Source: Cyanobacteria bacterium RM1_2_2
GTDB lineage: Bacteria; Cyanobacteriota; Cyanobacteriia; Elainellales; Elainellaceae
NCBI GenBank assembly: GCA_012033495.1
Contig: JAAUQT010000009.1
Span: 1 to 56,823, forward strand
Direction: 5' to 3'
Length of the DNA stretch: 56,823 bases
Shown: in pieces, positions 17,009 through 28,417 of the stretch
How the letters are laid out: each line of letters opens with the position of its first letter
Numbering within the stretch: the first letter of the stretch is position 1
Position numbers and translations under genes: made by a program
The notes under the pieces: generated by a model
Database searches by the model: none
Seen by the model: only the letters and a program-made list of their open reading frames with translations
What the model was told of the DNA's origin: nothing

Positions 17009-17596
17009 TTAATCGAGCTTGTGCACTGGAATAGTAAAGTGATAAGTTTCACCGTGGCTCAAATACCGAACCTGCTCTGTTAAGCCAGCTTCTTTGACAG
17101 CTTGAATAAAGTCTTCGAGCGGCGATTTGAAAACAGTATAGTCGTTGTAGTGAATTGGAATTGCAGTTTTAGGGGCAATGATTTGTAGTGCTCTAACGAT
17201 TTCCGACGTTTCCCAAGGTTTAAGAGCTAGCGTTTTTGTAAATCCTTTCCCTTGAAGAGAATGTGCAGCATGAGGCATAGTGACAATCGGCAGCGTTTTA
17301 TCAAGTTTTTCTGCGGCAATGTGATCAAAGTGATCGTCATGCATATGAGACAACACCAGCAAATTGAGTGGCGGCAAGGACTCAATCTCTATATCCGGAT
17401 TGGTACACCAAGTCGCCTGAAGCCCATAGCCGAGATGGATGTGGTCGCCCTGATGGAGAAAATTGGGATCAGTCAAGATTGTGAATCCGGCATAGCGAAT
17501 GATCACCGTTGCAGTTCCCACAAAAAAGATTGATCCCTGGGCAAAATCAGGACTCGCTCCATTGGCCGCTAGTTCGAGCGTTTTCGGGCTATTCAT
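17009..17596 (-). CDS. Metallo-beta-lactamase-fold hydrolase with internal deletion
   Basis: A 195-residue UlaG-like protein. The metal motif HMHDDH (84-89) is intact. A later His is in TMPHAAH and the final His in [15 protein letters not shown]. Full-length relatives are about 260-270 residues. After KPWETSEI (about residue 133) the sequence jumps to [11 protein letters not shown], skipping the segment that carries the LYITGDT metal-bridging Asp and the LALLHLGGT region. The reading frame is kept. The product probably cannot hold a normal dinuclear centre and may be non-functional. Its ATG overlaps the ndhK TGA by 4 bp, so the two are translationally coupled. Confidence 0.8.
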   Translation of the reverse strand: MNSPKTLELAANGASPDFAQGSIFFVGTATVIIRYAGFTILTDPNFLHQGDHIHLGYGLQATWCTNPDIEIESLPPLNLLVLSHMHDDHFDHIAAEKLDKTLPIVTMPHAAHSLQGKGFTKTLALKPWETSEIVRALQIIAPKTAIPIHYNDYTVFKSPLEDFIQAVKEAGLTEQVRYLSHGETYHFTIPVHKLD

Positions 17597-18444
17597 GCAC
17601 CTACATCTGCGCTTCCTTCTGCTTTTTGCTGTCCGGCCAGATCCAACTCTTCTTTTAAGGCAGGGTCAGTTCGTTCTAGTTCGACATCTCGGCTCCTTTG
17701 TGTCAGCAACGCTGGTGGCACAGATGTTCCCATGGCTTCAATCACGTTAGCGGGGACATTTTGCCGATCGGCAGACCGCAGATATTCGCCCGTATAGATA
17801 GGAGAAGCGGGCTTCATTTTGTGAGAAACCGTGTAGTAGCGATGCGTCTGTCCAATCATGCCTCGCTCTTGCAGCGATTCTTTAGCGATTTTCTTCCGCA
17901 ATTTGACAATGCCATCAATAATCGCTTCGGGTCGGGGAGGGCAACCTGGAATATACACGTCGATCGGCAGAATTTTGTCTGCCCCGCGAATTGCCGTGGG
18001 TGAATCCATACTGAACATGCCGCCCGTAATCATGCAGGCTCCCATGGCAATCACATACTTAGGATCGGGCATTTGCTCGTAGAGCCGCAGCGTCGGTTGC
18101 GCCATTTTCATATTCAACGTACCCGCCAGGATAATTAAATCGGCTTGGCGAGGACTGGCACGGGGCAGCAGCCCAAACCGATCAAAGTCAAACCGAGAGC
18201 CAATTAGAGCCGCAAACTCGATAAAGCAGCAAGCCGTTCCATACAGTAGCGGCCAGAGGCTAGACATTCTCGCCCAGTTGTAGAGGTCATCCACGGTTGT
18301 CAAGATCACATTTTCTGAAAGCTGTCTGGTGACTTCAGGATGCCCAATCGGATTGATCACAGAGTTTTGTAAATCAAACTCTAGACTTTTAAGGCTTCGA
18401 GGTTGATTGGGTTGGCTGCCAGCAGAGGGAAAGTCGCTTGTCAT
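17593..18444 (-). CDS. ndhK: NAD(P)H-quinone oxidoreductase subunit K (orphan copy)
   Basis: A 283-residue NuoB/NdhK subunit, which carries the [4Fe-4S] cluster N2 of the photosynthetic NDH-1 complex at the thylakoid membrane. The cluster ligands are present: Cys72 and Cys73 (TACCFIEFA), Cys137 (GACMITGG) and Cys168 (PGCPPRPEA). The core is very similar to cyanobacterial NdhK but has substitutions such as [18 protein letters not shown], a longer N-terminus and a roughly 60-residue charged C-terminal tail. In cyanobacteria ndhK normally sits between ndhC and ndhJ, and neither is here. It may be a second, diverged copy. It is followed by the shortened metallo-hydrolase gene with a 4-bp overlap. 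Confidence 0.9.
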   Translation of the reverse strand: MTSDFPSAGSQPNQPRSLKSLEFDLQNSVINPIGHPEVTRQLSENVILTTVDDLYNWARMSSLWPLLYGTACCFIEFAALIGSRFDFDRFGLLPRASPRQADLIILAGTLNMKMAQPTLRLYEQMPDPKYVIAMGACMITGGMFSMDSPTAIRGADKILPIDVYIPGCPPRPEAIIDGIVKLRKKIAKESLQERGMIGQTHRYYTVSHKMKPASPIYTGEYLRSADRQNVPANVIEAMGTSVPPALLTQRSRDVELERTDPALKEELDLAGQQKAEGSADVGA

Positions 18445-18850
18445 AGCAAATGCTTAGAGAACAAAGAATATGAGATGCAGAGGAACATTTTCTTTAAGCT
18501 ATTCGCTACGGCTGCTCTATCCGTCTATCAACAGAGAGATAGATGATTAAGGATTTGCGTGTGTAGGAATACACATAGAGGGTCAACTGTATCTACTATA
18601 GGAAATAGCTGCTAACTTTCCTTTCTGCTCTAAGACCAAAAATGAGCGTAGGAGAGCCTCCCCTCCTTAACCTGAATCTCTTACAAATTGTTGCAATTGC
18701 CGCTTCTGAGCCTGACTGCAATCCTGTCCTCCGACCGACGTAGATGATTCTTCAAAACAGAACGCGGCAAGAACGCTACTTTTGGCGCTTCCACTTTCTG
18801 CCAAATTCAGTGTATTCTTTAAAAAATGAAACAATTGTGAAAAGCAGGAA
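18445..18850. other. Divergent promoter region between ndhK and mntC
   Basis: A 406-bp spacer between two divergently transcribed units. It must contain the mntCAB promoter. In Synechocystis the ManS/ManR two-component system represses mntCAB in manganese excess. No ManR site can be assigned here by eye. An AT-rich stretch (TGTATTCTTTAAAAAATG) lies at about 18810-18827. No small gene is convincing. Confidence 0.4.
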
Positions 18851-19840
18851 ATGCCACCTCTCAATCAACGCAGTCCTATTACTCCGCAAATTGTCTGCAA
18901 AGTAGCGATTATTACTAGCCTCTCGGCGGCATTTTGGCTAAGTGGCTGCACTTCTGCCTCCAACAATTCGCCCTCTGCTTCGTCAGCAACCAGCAGCGCT
19001 CAGCAACCCGACCTGCGGGACAAGAAGGTCATTTTGACGACATTCACCGTGCTGGCAGACATGGTACGCAACGTGGCTAAGGATCAGGCAATTGTTGAAT
19101 CGCTGACTAAGCCAGGAGCCGAAGTTCACGGCTACGAACCCACACCAAGCGACTTGGCTAGAGCGCAGGAAGCCGACCTGATCCTAGACAACGGATTAGG
19201 GCTAGAGCGTTGGGCAGAGCGATTTTACGGCAGTGTGAGCGACGTGCCTCATGTCACGGTTAGTACGGGAATTCAACCCCTTGAAATTACAGAAGGTGGC
19301 TACCGCAATCAGCCCAACCCCCATGCTTGGATGTCGCCCCGAAATGCCTTAGTCTACGTCGAAAATATTCGCAAGGCGCTAGTTGAAATTGATCCGGTTA
19401 ACGAGGCGGCTTATAACGCCAATGCGCAAGCCTACAGTCAGCAAATTCAGGCGATTGATCAAAAGCTGCAAACCTCCCTGTCTCAGCTTCCCGATCATCG
19501 GCGGTACATGGTGACTTGTGAAGGTGCGTTCACCTATTTGATCCAAGATTACAACTTGAAGGAGATTTATTTGTGGCCGATCAACTCCGATCAAGAAGGA
19601 ACACCCCAGCAAATTCGGCAAGCTATCGACAAAGTGAAAGCAAATCAGGTTCCGATTGTTTTTTGTGAAAGTACCGTAAATGCCGAGGCGCAGAAACAAG
19701 TTGCTCGTGAAGGCGGCGCAAAGTTTGGGGGCATATTTTATGTGGATTCACTCACAGACGCTAGCGGTGATGCTCCAACCTATATTGAACTGTTGGAATA
19801 CAACGTTGATACGTTAATTAAAGGACTTCAAGGAGGTTAA
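18851..19840 (+). CDS. mntC: Manganese ABC transporter, substrate-binding lipoprotein
   Basis: A 329-residue cluster A-I solute-binding protein. The lipobox LSGC puts the lipidated residue at Cys33, followed by a Ser/Ala-rich linker. Metal ligands expected for MntC are all visible: His in EVHGYEP, His in NPHAWMSP, Glu in CEGAFTYL and Asp in FYVDSLTD. The two cysteines in TCEGAF and VFCEST match the disulfide pair known in Synechocystis MntC. Together with LYLWPIN-type context this favours manganese over zinc (ZnuA). It binds Mn(II) in the periplasm and feeds the MntAB transporter. First gene of the mntC-mntA-mntB operon. Confidence 0.92.
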   Translation: MPPLNQRSPITPQIVCKVAIITSLSAAFWLSGCTSASNNSPSASSATSSAQQPDLRDKKVILTTFTVLADMVRNVAKDQAIVESLTKPGAEVHGYEPTPSDLARAQEADLILDNGLGLERWAERFYGSVSDVPHVTVSTGIQPLEITEGGYRNQPNPHAWMSPRNALVYVENIRKALVEIDPVNEAAYNANAQAYSQQIQAIDQKLQTSLSQLPDHRRYMVTCEGAFTYLIQDYNLKEIYLWPINSDQEGTPQQIRQAIDKVKANQVPIVFCESTVNAEAQKQVAREGGAKFGGIFYVDSLTDASGDAPTYIELLEYNVDTLIKGLQGG

Positions 19841-20595
19841 TGGTGCAGCGGTCATTTAGTATTCAAGTCGAAAACGTCACCGTCAACTATAACGGTAAAA
19901 CAGCGCTGCATGGAGCAACTTTGGCGCTAGGTGAAGGTACAATTGCCGGCTTGGTGGGCATGAACGGAAGCGGAAAATCCACTTTGTTTAAGGCCATCAT
20001 GGGTTTTGTCACGCCTACATCGGGACGAGTCTTAATCAATGGTCTGTCGATTCGCTCTGCTCAAAAACGCGGGTTGGTGGCATATGTGCCCCAGTCAGAA
20101 GAAGTGGACTGGAACTTTCCGGTTAGCGTTGCGGATGTGGTGATGATGGGACGTTATGGACACATGAATCTGTTAAGAATTCCGCGAGCAACTGATCATC
20201 GCATTGTGGCCGAAAGTCTTGAACGAGTTCAAATGACTGAGTTCAGAAATCGCCAAATTGGGGAGCTTTCTGGCGGGCAAAAGAAACGAGCATTTCTGGC
20301 AAGAGCATTGGCTCAGCGTGGCACAGTTTTGCTGCTTGATGAACCCTTTACTGGAGTTGACATCAAAACTGAGAAAGCCATGATTGAACTGTTGATTGAA
20401 CTGCGGGATATGGGGCATACCATTCTGGTTTCAACTCACGATCTCACGTCTGTTTCGACCTTTTGTGACCAGGTTGTCTTCATTAATCAAACCATCTTGG
20501 CCTATGGAGCAACGCAAGATGTGTTCACTCAGGAGAATCTCAACCGCACTTTTGGCGGCGTGATGCCCAAACTTCAGTTTAAGAAAAGTCAATAA
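19840..20595 (+). CDS. mntA: Manganese ABC transporter, ATP-binding protein
   Basis: A 251-residue ABC ATPase: Walker [11 protein letters not shown]-loop VPQSEEVDW, signature LSGGQKKR, Walker B VLLLDEP and the H-loop STHD. It energises MntB. The ATG at 19840 overlaps the mntC stop (TAATG). An AGGAGG at 19831-19836 inside the end of mntC is only 3 bp from this ATG but 6 bp from the following GTG at 19843, so translation may begin at the GTG. It is clearly translationally coupled to mntC. Confidence 0.93.
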   Translation: MVQRSFSIQVENVTVNYNGKTALHGATLALGEGTIAGLVGMNGSGKSTLFKAIMGFVTPTSGRVLINGLSIRSAQKRGLVAYVPQSEEVDWNFPVSVADVVMMGRYGHMNLLRIPRATDHRIVAESLERVQMTEFRNRQIGELSGGQKKRAFLARALAQRGTVLLLDEPFTGVDIKTEKAMIELLIELRDMGHTILVSTHDLTSVSTFCDQVVFINQTILAYGATQDVFTQENLNRTFGGVMPKLQFKKSQ

Positions 20596-20631
20596 TTCAA
20601 GCAAAAGCAATTAGCAGCGAGTAAGTGAATA

Positions 20632-21483
20632 ATGGATGCAATTGTGCAGTGGTTTGTCGCACCCCTTCAGTATGAGTTCATGGTAAAGGCGGTGATCGTG
20701 AGCGGCTTTGTTGGCTTAGTTTGTGCCGTATTGTCTTGCTACATGACACTGAAGGGCTGGGCGCTGATGGGCGATGCCGTTTCTCATTCAGTAACGCCAG
20801 GGGTTGTATTGGCGTACATTTTTAACCTACCATTTGCGCTTGGAGCATTTGTTTTTGGCGTTGGTTCGGTGTTGGCAATTGGCTTCATTAAATCCAAGAC
20901 AAGAATCAAAGAAGATACAGTCATTGGTCTGGTTTTTACAGGCTTTTTTGCGCTGGGATTGGTGTTGATTTCTAAAAATCCTAGCAACGTTGATCTGATG
21001 CATATTCTGTTTGGCAATGTGTTAGGAATTCCAAACGGAGATGTTATTCAAACATTTATTATTGGCTCGATTACTTTAGCTGCTGTTGCAGTGTTACGAA
21101 AAGATCTGCTGCTATTTTGTTTTGACCCAACTCATGCTCGCTCGATTGGACTCAATACAACAGCGCTCTACTACATTTTGCTCACTTTGCTGTCTCTAAC
21201 CATTGTGGTGGCGTTGCAGGCAGTGGGGATTATTTTAGTAATTGCGATGTTGATTACTCCGGGCGCAATTGCCTACCTTCTCAGCGATCGTTTTGACCAT
21301 ATGATGATATTTGCGATGATTTCAGGCGTTATTTCTAGTGTTCTAGGAACTTATCTTAGCTATCACTTAGATGCTTCAACCGGCGGATGTATTGTGGTGC
21401 TGCAAACCGTGCTGTTCATCCTTACCATGATCTTTGCACCCAAACATGGGCTGTTAGTTAAAATGCGCAGCGAAGCAACTTGA
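20632..21483 (+). CDS. mntB: Manganese ABC transporter, permease
   Basis: A 283-residue integral membrane protein with about eight hydrophobic segments, typical of the ABC-3 family (ZnuB/MntB/TroC). Diagnostic stretches include GWALMGDAVSHSVTPGVVLAY, ALQAVGIILVIAMLITPGAIAYLL and TYLSYHLDASTGGCIVV. It forms the plasma-membrane channel for Mn(II) import with MntA. It starts 36 bp after mntA and ends the operon. Confidence 0.93.
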   Translation: MDAIVQWFVAPLQYEFMVKAVIVSGFVGLVCAVLSCYMTLKGWALMGDAVSHSVTPGVVLAYIFNLPFALGAFVFGVGSVLAIGFIKSKTRIKEDTVIGLVFTGFFALGLVLISKNPSNVDLMHILFGNVLGIPNGDVIQTFIIGSITLAAVAVLRKDLLLFCFDPTHARSIGLNTTALYYILLTLLSLTIVVALQAVGIILVIAMLITPGAIAYLLSDRFDHMMIFAMISGVISSVLGTYLSYHLDASTGGCIVVLQTVLFILTMIFAPKHGLLVKMRSEAT

Positions 21484-21725
21484 GCTAAAAGAGAATTGCG
21501 GGAGTTGATTCAGGCGTTGAGGGACTGGTTGTAAATGGAGATCATGAGCTTCGCGTTGTATGACTCAGAATGTAAGTGGTTATGGTTCTTCTAACTCTGT
21601 GGCAGTATTGATCGATATCAACAACCTCAACAGGGTAGGGATTAGCCAATGAAGATCGATGCTGCTGGATGCAAATTAACTTCTGTCTACCTGACAGTCA
21701 AACTGTGACGCTGTACTGGGGCAAA

Positions 21726-24700
21726 TCAGTCGATTGGAATCTCTGGATCGGTAGTGCGGATGATTGGTTCTGCGGTAGTGGGTTCGGCAGTGAAAATAGC
21801 GTCTAGCGCTTGATCCAGCGTTTCGGCCATCACAATTCGGTTGCCGTAAGCTACAATAACTCGCACCAATGTGGGCAACTGGTTTTGTTCAGCAATCAAA
21901 TAGAGCGGTTCAACATAGAGCAGTGATTGGTCAACCGGAATCACCAGCAAATTGCCTTGTGCTGCCCGCGAGCCTTGCCGATTCCAAAGCGAAATTCTCT
22001 CGGAAATGATCGGATCTTGGTTAATCCGGGCTTCGATTTGCTCTGGGCCAAAAACCAACTCCTGTTTAGGAAATACATACAGCAACATTCTGCCATATTG
22101 GTCGCCATCCGAACGAGCCGCCAACCATGCAATCAGGTTATTGCGCTGCGCCGGGGTGAAGGGACGCAGCAGAATAAATTCTTCCGTATTGCCGATGGGC
22201 AGTTTCATAATCAGGTAGTAAGGTTCGACCAACTGTTGTTCGCTACCGTAAATTTCATTCGGTGCTCGCCACTGATCTTCACGGTTGTAGAACACAATCG
22301 GATCAGTCATGTGGTAGGTCATCAGTTGATTAGACTGCACCCTAGAAAAATCTTCGGGATAACGAATGTGACGTTGCAGTGCGGGAGGCATTTGTTCTAA
22401 AGGTTGGAACATGCCTGGAAACAGTTCGCTCCATGCCTGAATGATGGGATCTTGCGCATCAGCAACATAGAAGTTGACGGCTCCATGATAAGCATCGACC
22501 ACAACTTTAACAGAATTGCGAATGTAGTTGAAATCTTGCTCTAATGGATCAGAGTATGGATACCGATTGCTGGTTGTGTAGGCATCAATGATCCAATAAA
22601 GATGGCTTTCATCTGGTTCCGGATTGATTCCATCCATGGTTTCCGGTTCCCGGTAGCCTCTCTCCCATTCTTTATTGCCAGTATCAACTACAACTAGATA
22701 GGGATTAGAATCATATCGCAAGAAAGGGGCAATCGTTTGCACACGCTCGCTAATATTGCGTCGAAAGAGCAGTCTGGTTTGCGGCGTAAAGTCGTCAGTA
22801 AACAACATTTGCCAGTCTCTCAGATGTTTGGCAAATAGAAGCCTCTGTCCAAAATTGCCAATATGAACGCCGCCCCAGCCGCCATAGGTATTATAGATGT
22901 TCTCATCGCCGCTTGGATAGTCTAACTCTTGCACTCGTGTTTGCGTCATCACATACGTATCTGAAAGTTCACCGTAATAGATGCGCGGTTTACCAATTGG
23001 AATGGTGCTTTGCACTCGTGGATCAACCGCCGTTGATTCAATTCCGCGTACAAAGTAGTCGGGTAGTCCACCTTCAGCAACCGTATTCACCGGACTGAGG
23101 GTAAACCCATAGCCATGCGTATAAACTAAGTGTTGGTTGACCCAAGTTTGGGCGGCAGCCGGAACCGCTTTGTAGTCGAGTTCACGGGCGGCGATTAATA
23201 CCTGCTGTTGAGCCGTTCTCCCGTCCTCAGTAGGAAGTGTGTATCGATCAATATCAGCATCAGGAAATTCATAATAAAGCCGAATTCGCTGCAACTGTCG
23301 ATTGGTGACGAGCAGCGGGTTTTTGTCCCAGAGCCGAATGTTCTCTAGGGTTAAATTGTTAGCTTCTCGGTCTGCTGCGGTTAGGTTGGTGTTGGGGTCA
23401 AATGTTTGTACGTCAATTTCATCGAGCTTGAAGCCTCGCCGTGTCCACGCAATTGTGCGTCTGATGTAGGGTTGCTCTAAGCCTAATTCGTTAGGCTGCA
23501 CGACCAGTCGCTGGGTTATGGCGGGTAGCCCGAAATTTAACAGCAGCATGGCTAACCCATAGAAACTGAGGCTTAGCAACAAGGGAGAACGGTGAGCGGG
23601 TCTGCGCCTGGGTCGGTGATCTGTTCGGTGATCTATGCCGTAATCTATGCCGTAATCTATGCCGCGATCTGTCTCGGAATTTGGCCGGTAATTTGTTCCA
23701 TAAATGGGGCGACCAAAGACCTGCACCTCACCGATTTTTCGCACGGGTTTTTCTTGCCGCTGTCCTTTCCATCTGCTCCATCTGCCGTTGCTAATACCTT
23801 TGATCAGCAGCCAGACCGCCAACGGCATCGCTGCTAAGCTGAGACTGATCGCGGCAGGTAGCTCAACTGCAACGTTGGTGTAGCTTGCCCCATAGGACGC
23901 GCCTTGCGAAGAGTAGAGCAGCATATAGCGATCGAGCCAATAGCTGAGGCCAATCATCAGCATCAGCCAACCGCCTAACTGACTTAAGTGACGGGCTTGG
24001 GGTGGCGAAAATCCTGGAAAATAGCCCTGACTCAAGCTATCCGCAGACAGCAGATACACCAAACTAACTGCCAAAGATGTGAGAACTGCCAGCCCTAGCA
24101 GCCAAAATTGCAGCAATTCCAACAGCGGCAACGTGAAAATATAAAAGCCGATGTCGGTTTGAAACAGTGGATCAGATTGGGCAAACGGCTGACGGTGAAA
24201 GGCAAGCAGCAGCTTATCCCAATACTCGGATAAAACCAGCACAAACCCTAAACTGACCAAAACGGTGATGGCGCGTAACAGCAAGCGAGGATAAATTAGC
24301 AGCGTAACTGCCAGACCAGATACGAGCAGCGGCTGCCAAGGCTGAGCCGGCCAGTGTCGCATGAACTGCCAAATCACCCGAATATCAAACTTAGCGGGCA
24401 CAGCTAACTTGGTGGTGCGTAAATTCAAGCTAGGCTGCCAATGCTCTACTGCTACCTGTCCGTAATAGAACAAGCTTGTCACCAGAATGAAGCTGATCAG
24501 TCCGACGAGCGGCATAGGTACTTTAACCGCAAGTGACCAGGCAACATCATTCGCTCGGCTCCTGGCTCTGGATGCGTCCACATCCGTTGCTCAGCAATGG
24601 TCAAGTTCAGCCACAAACAGCCCAAGCTAACGGCAAACACGCCTAGCCCAATCAGACCTTGGCTTAATAGGCGCGTGGCAAAAACGTCTCCATAGCTGAC

Positions 24701-24862
24701 TGCCTGGAACCACAGCCCTTCAGCCAGCAAAAAGGTGAGCAAATCAAGCAGTAGCAAGACACCGAGCGAAATTCCTATCCATCGCAGGATGGTTATGCCC
24801 TTGCGATCGAACTGCTTAGAGATCCACATGAGCGTTGCCTCAACCCCGTATCCCTTCAGCAT
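21726..24862 (-). CDS. UPF0182 family membrane protein (frameshifted as read)
   Basis: Two overlapping frames make one protein of roughly 1,035 residues. The first (from the ATG at 24862) has two membrane helices, including WIGISLGVLLLLDLLTFLLAE. The second continues with VPMPLVGLISFILVTSLFYYG and five or six more helices. A large periplasmic region follows, with WTRRGFKLDEI, YGGWGGVHIGNFGQR, YRYDSNPYL-like and DGINPEPDESHLYWIID motifs diagnostic of UPF0182/COG1615. Restoring one base near 24521-24526 (a TTT on the plus strand) rejoins the frames at LRLK-VPMPL. Function of the family is unknown. An internal 12-bp tandem repeat sits at 23616-23675. It starts 15 bp after ggt on the same strand. 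Confidence 0.85.
23616..23675. repeat. 12-bp tandem repeat (five units) inside the UPF0182 gene
   Basis: Units GTGATCTGTTCG, GTGATCTATGCC, GTAATCTATGCC, GTAATCTATGCC and GCGATCTGTCTC follow each other. On the coding strand they give an in-frame DRGIDYGIDYGIDHRTD stretch in a soluble loop between membrane helices. The unit length is a multiple of three, so copy-number changes keep the frame. Confidence 0.85.
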
Positions 24863-24877
24863 ATCGAATTCTCTGGA

Positions 24878-26462
24878 CTATTCCTGCTCTGTCACACCTA
24901 CGGCTCCCCAACGGCGCAGATCGCCCGCTCCTGCAAACACGCCTGCGGCTGATCGCGTCACGGCATGAACGCCGCCAAAAAACATATTTTGCTGCTGCCA
25001 AAGTTCTAACTGCCCGTTGAACGGAAATTGAGTTTGATCAAGCAGTCCAGACTCGAAGCCAGGCTCCAAGTTGAAAACATCTTCTTCCCAATGGACGCGC
25101 GGACTGCGAACCGCTGACTCAACTGATAAGCCGAAATCGATCAGGTTCGAGAGCACCTGCAAAATGGCCGTCCGAATGCGATTTGCGCCACCAGAACCCA
25201 GCACAATTTCAGGCTGATGGTGGTTCAAAATCATCGTGGGAGCCATCATTGAAGAAATCCGCACGTTTTCTTGCCACTGATGAAAGCCTTGCGGATGCAA
25301 ATCAGCTTCCCCTAGCATGTTGTTCATCATAATGCCTGTGCCTGGAATGATGTAGGTCGAGCCTTCCCCGCTGGAAGTCGTGACGCTGGCGGCATTGCCC
25401 TCATGGTCGATGGCGCTCACGTGGGTCGTGCTGCCCCATTGTTCACGCCTCCCGTCAGGAATCCGCTGTCAGCTAGCTGCTGTTGGTAAGTTTCCAAGTG
25501 GGCAGAGGCAAGAAAGTCTTCGGCGACGTTAGGGGAATACAAATGAGCATCATAGCCATCGCGGCGGGCAACATTCGTTAACTGCATCACGCGAGCCAGC
25601 AGCCGTAAGTGTTCTGCGCTGCCAAACTTTAGATCGGCGAAGTCAACCGATTCTAGCAGCGCCAAGGCAAAGGCAATCAGCGCTCCTCCCGAACTAGGCG
25701 GCGGATTGGTGAGCACCGTTCTGCCTCGGTAAGTCATGCTAAACGGCTGACGTTCAATCACCTGATATTTCTCTAGATCCGTCAGCGTCAAATAGCCGCC
25801 CTGCTCCTGGCAGTCCTTGACCAACCGCTGCGCAATCTCTCCTTGATAAAAGCCTCGCGCACCTTCACTGACCAAATACGACAGGGTATCTGCTAACTCA
25901 GGCAGGGCAAAAATCGATCCGGAGTGAGGCAATTCACCTTGAGGCGCAAATAGCTGCCGTGCTGTTGGGCTACCAATCAGGATCGGCTGAAGAATTCTGC
26001 AACAGTAAGCCTGAAACTGACTCACTTCTACACCCGCTTTGGCAAGGTGAATGGCAGGTTCTGCGACAACAGCCAGCGGCAACCGTCCCAATTTTTGATG
26101 TACATGCAGCAGTCCGGCGATTATTCCTGGCACCGCAATCGACCCCAGCCCCACATGAAACTCTTGCAGAACGCTGCCAAAATTCACCTGCACTGGATAG
26201 AAGTCTACTGCTGTCAGTGCTCGCTTCTGGCGTGGTGTTTGGGTAAAAAATCAAACAAAAGATTCTGCCCAGTTTGGGTGTGCGCCAGCAGAAAGCCGCC
26301 CCCGCCCGGTGAGGTGAGGGTCGGTTCTGCCACAAACGACGCCATCACTGCGGCAACGACCGCATCAAAAGCATTGCCTCCCATCTGAAGCATTTCGAGT
26401 CCAGCAGCAACGGTTTTAGGATGTCCAGCGGCAATCGCGCCCTGCGTTGGGGAAGTTATCAT
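24878..26462 (-). CDS. ggt: Gamma-glutamyltransferase (two frameshifts as read)
   Basis: Three consecutive frames (26462-26214, 26193-25417, 25420-24878) together give a full-length enzyme of about 528 residues. The N-terminus has GGNAFDAVVAAVMAS and PTLTSPGGGGFLL. The middle part has GLGSIAVPGIIAGL and NPPPSSGG. The small-subunit part has VSAIDHEGNAASVTTS, PGTGIMMNNML and SGGANRIRTAI. The catalytic Thr motif GSTTHVS lies exactly at the second break. One base added in the A6 run at 26245-26250 (restoring FDF-QTPRQKRALTAVDFYP) and one in the C4 run at 25434-25437 restore a single frame. It would hydrolyse or transfer gamma-glutamyl groups from glutathione in the periplasm. Confidence 0.88.
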
Positions 26463-26893
26463 TCACAAATCCATTCACAAGTCATTTGAGATCGTTTGAA
26501 ACCGCGCTTCTGGCTCTGCACCGCAATTCCTAAACGGTTCTATCTTAGTGCAGTGTTTCTGTAAGATAGCATTTCTAGTAACATCAGTTTGGGCAACACC
26601 GGGAAACTCATTTGACTGCACCCCAGCAATCGCGTCTACCAAGACAGAGCAGCGATATTGTTTGATACTGTCAACATAGAGATTAATAGTTTAGTGAACG
26701 TTGCAGAAACTTAAAATTGAAAGCTGAATCTATTAAAGAAAATCTTTAAGATATTTTGTGGATTACTTGTAGATCAGAGCACTAACTCAACTCCTGCTAG
26801 AATCTGCTCAACGAGCCAGGAACCGACGCTTGCTAAATAAATTTTAACTACTCAAATCTCAAATTTTTGCTATTATGAATAACTGCAACACCT
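26463..26893. other. Spacer upstream of ggt and tRNA-Leu
   Basis: 431 bp, strongly AT-rich toward 26893. It must carry the ggt promoter (leftward) and the tRNA-Leu promoter (rightward). No gene or repeat shared elsewhere in the window is seen. Confidence 0.4.
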
Positions 26894-26975
26894 GCGGATG
26901 TGGCGGAATTGGTAGACGCGCTAGATTTAGGTTCTAGTTTCGCAAGAAGTGAAGGTTCAAGTCCTTTCATCCGCA
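26894..26975 (+). tRNA. tRNA-Leu (anticodon UAG)
   Basis: Acceptor stem GCGGATG pairs with CATCCGC at 26968-26974, discriminator A at 26975. The anticodon stem CTAGA/TCTAG encloses TTTAGGT, giving anticodon TAG. The variable arm TTTCGCAAGAAGTG is long (class II) and the T arm has GGTTCAAGTCC. CCA is not encoded. Confidence 0.96.
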
Positions 26976-27022
26976 TATTTGTAATATTTGTTCTGTAAAG
27001 TGTAAATCATGGGTTGGCTTTT

Positions 27023-28417
27023 TCAATCTAGCTTCTTTAGGCTCACGGAGGGTTGCTGCCCTACTTTGCTATACCAGCGCAGCAGAATCCGGGCGAGGCG
27101 ATCGGAGTTATGCCGGACTAAACCCGTTTTGGCATCTTCGTCCATGACGTTAGCGACAATTGCTCGTCGCCCCAACCGCGTCACATCTTCCCGATCAAAA
27201 AAGACTGGGTGAGATTCTTCTTGAGCATAGCGGATTAAAGATTGGGCAGATGGGGAAGTTCTCTGCACCAGTACCGCATCAAATAGCTTGTGCCCGGCAA
27301 CCCGATCAATCGTGCGGATGTGATCAGAGACGGTGTACCCATCTGTTTCGCCGGGCTGGGTCATAATGTTGCAAACATAGATGCGGGCGGCTTTAGAGCG
27401 GGCGATGGTTTCGGTAATTTCGGGAACCAGCAGATTCGGGATGATGCTGGTGTAGAGCGATCCGGGGCCAATAATCAAATAATCAGCGTCCTGAATTGCC
27501 TGGATCGCCCTGGGAAGAGCCGGAGGATGAGCCGGCGTGCAGCCAATTTTGATAATCTTCCCTTTGGCTTCGGTAATGTTAGATTCGCCTTCGATGCGGC
27601 GACCATCTGCCAGTTCTGCCCACAGGCGAACATCGCTTAATGTGGAGGGTAGCACCTGTCCACGAATAGCTAATACCTTAGAGCTAGCGGCAATGGCTTG
27701 TTCGATATCACCGGTCACTTCACTCATCACCGTCAGGAACAAATTGCCGAAACTATGACCTGCTAAGCCTTCGCCAGCCCGAAAGCGATATTGAAACAGT
27801 TCAGTGAGCAGCTTTTCTTCATCAGCAAGGGCTGCAATGCAGTTCCGCAGATCACCCGGCGGCAGGACGCCAATCTCTCGCCGCAACCGACCTGAAGAGC
27901 CACCATCATCGGCAACGGTCACAATGGCCGTAATGTTGGCGCTGTAGGTTTTTAACCCGCGCAGCAGTGTAGACAACCCTGTGCCTCCACCCAAAACCAC
28001 AATTCGTGGCCCGCGATGCAGACGGCGATGGTTCATTAAAACATCGACCAGTTCCCCGTTGCCCTGGGGCATCAATACTTCTGTAATGGAACCAAGGCTG
28101 CGAGTTTGCCCCCACAGAATCATCAAAATGCCGCTGATGATTACAATCGGCCCGCTGACATAGCTGGGAATCAGCCGAGTAATGGCGCGTAAAAAACTAC
28201 GAGAAAATTCACTAATGTAATAAACGGGTGTTAAATTTGACCAAATAGCCAGCCCTAGCGCCACAAAAATTACACCCGCCACGCTGATCAGGAGCCACCG
28301 CTTGACCAGCAAACCAGGAGCTAACCACTTAAACCACTGATTCACCCGCGTTGGTGTGCGATAGCGGGATTCCTGCTTCAAAACTTGGAATGCTTGCTTA
28401 AGAAGACCCATTGACAT
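27023..28417 (-). CDS. yvcK: Gluconeogenesis factor YvcK/CofD-like, with N-terminal membrane anchor
   Basis: About 464 residues from the ATG at 28417. The open frame extends to 28522, but the extra 35 residues look non-native. The N-terminal part has two membrane segments ([19 protein letters not shown] and [18 protein letters not shown]), a cyanobacterial feature. The remaining 310 residues are the YvcK domain: [58 protein letters not shown] and [15 protein letters not shown]. YvcK binds UDP-GlcNAc and affects cell shape and carbon use in Bacillus. The role in cyanobacteria is not established. It is convergent with tRNA-Leu. Confidence 0.9.
   Translation of the reverse strand: MSMGLLKQAFQVLKQESRYRTPTRVNQWFKWLAPGLLVKRWLLISVAGVIFVALGLAIWSNLTPVYYISEFSRSFLRAITRLIPSYVSGPIVIISGILMILWGQTRSLGSITEVLMPQGNGELVDVLMNHRRLHRGPRIVVLGGGTGLSTLLRGLKTYSANITAIVTVADDGGSSGRLRREIGVLPPGDLRNCIAALADEEKLLTELFQYRFRAGEGLAGHSFGNLFLTVMSEVTGDIEQAIAASSKVLAIRGQVLPSTLSDVRLWAELADGRRIEGESNITEAKGKIIKIGCTPAHPPALPRAIQAIQDADYLIIGPGSLYTSIIPNLLVPEITETIARSKAARIYVCNIMTQPGETDGYTVSDHIRTIDRVAGHKLFDAVLVQRTSPSAQSLIRYAQEESHPVFFDREDVTRLGRRAIVANVMDEDAKTGLVRHNSDRLARILLRWYSKVGQQPSVSLKKLD

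Noticed and set aside
18667-18864. Small minus-strand frame between ndhK and mntC
   Set aside because: It overlaps the mntC start and has no motif or ribosome binding site.
18851-21483. Zinc transporter ZnuABC as an alternative for mntCAB
   Set aside because: The binding protein lacks the His-rich loop of ZnuA and has the Glu/Asp ligands and paired cysteines of MntC.
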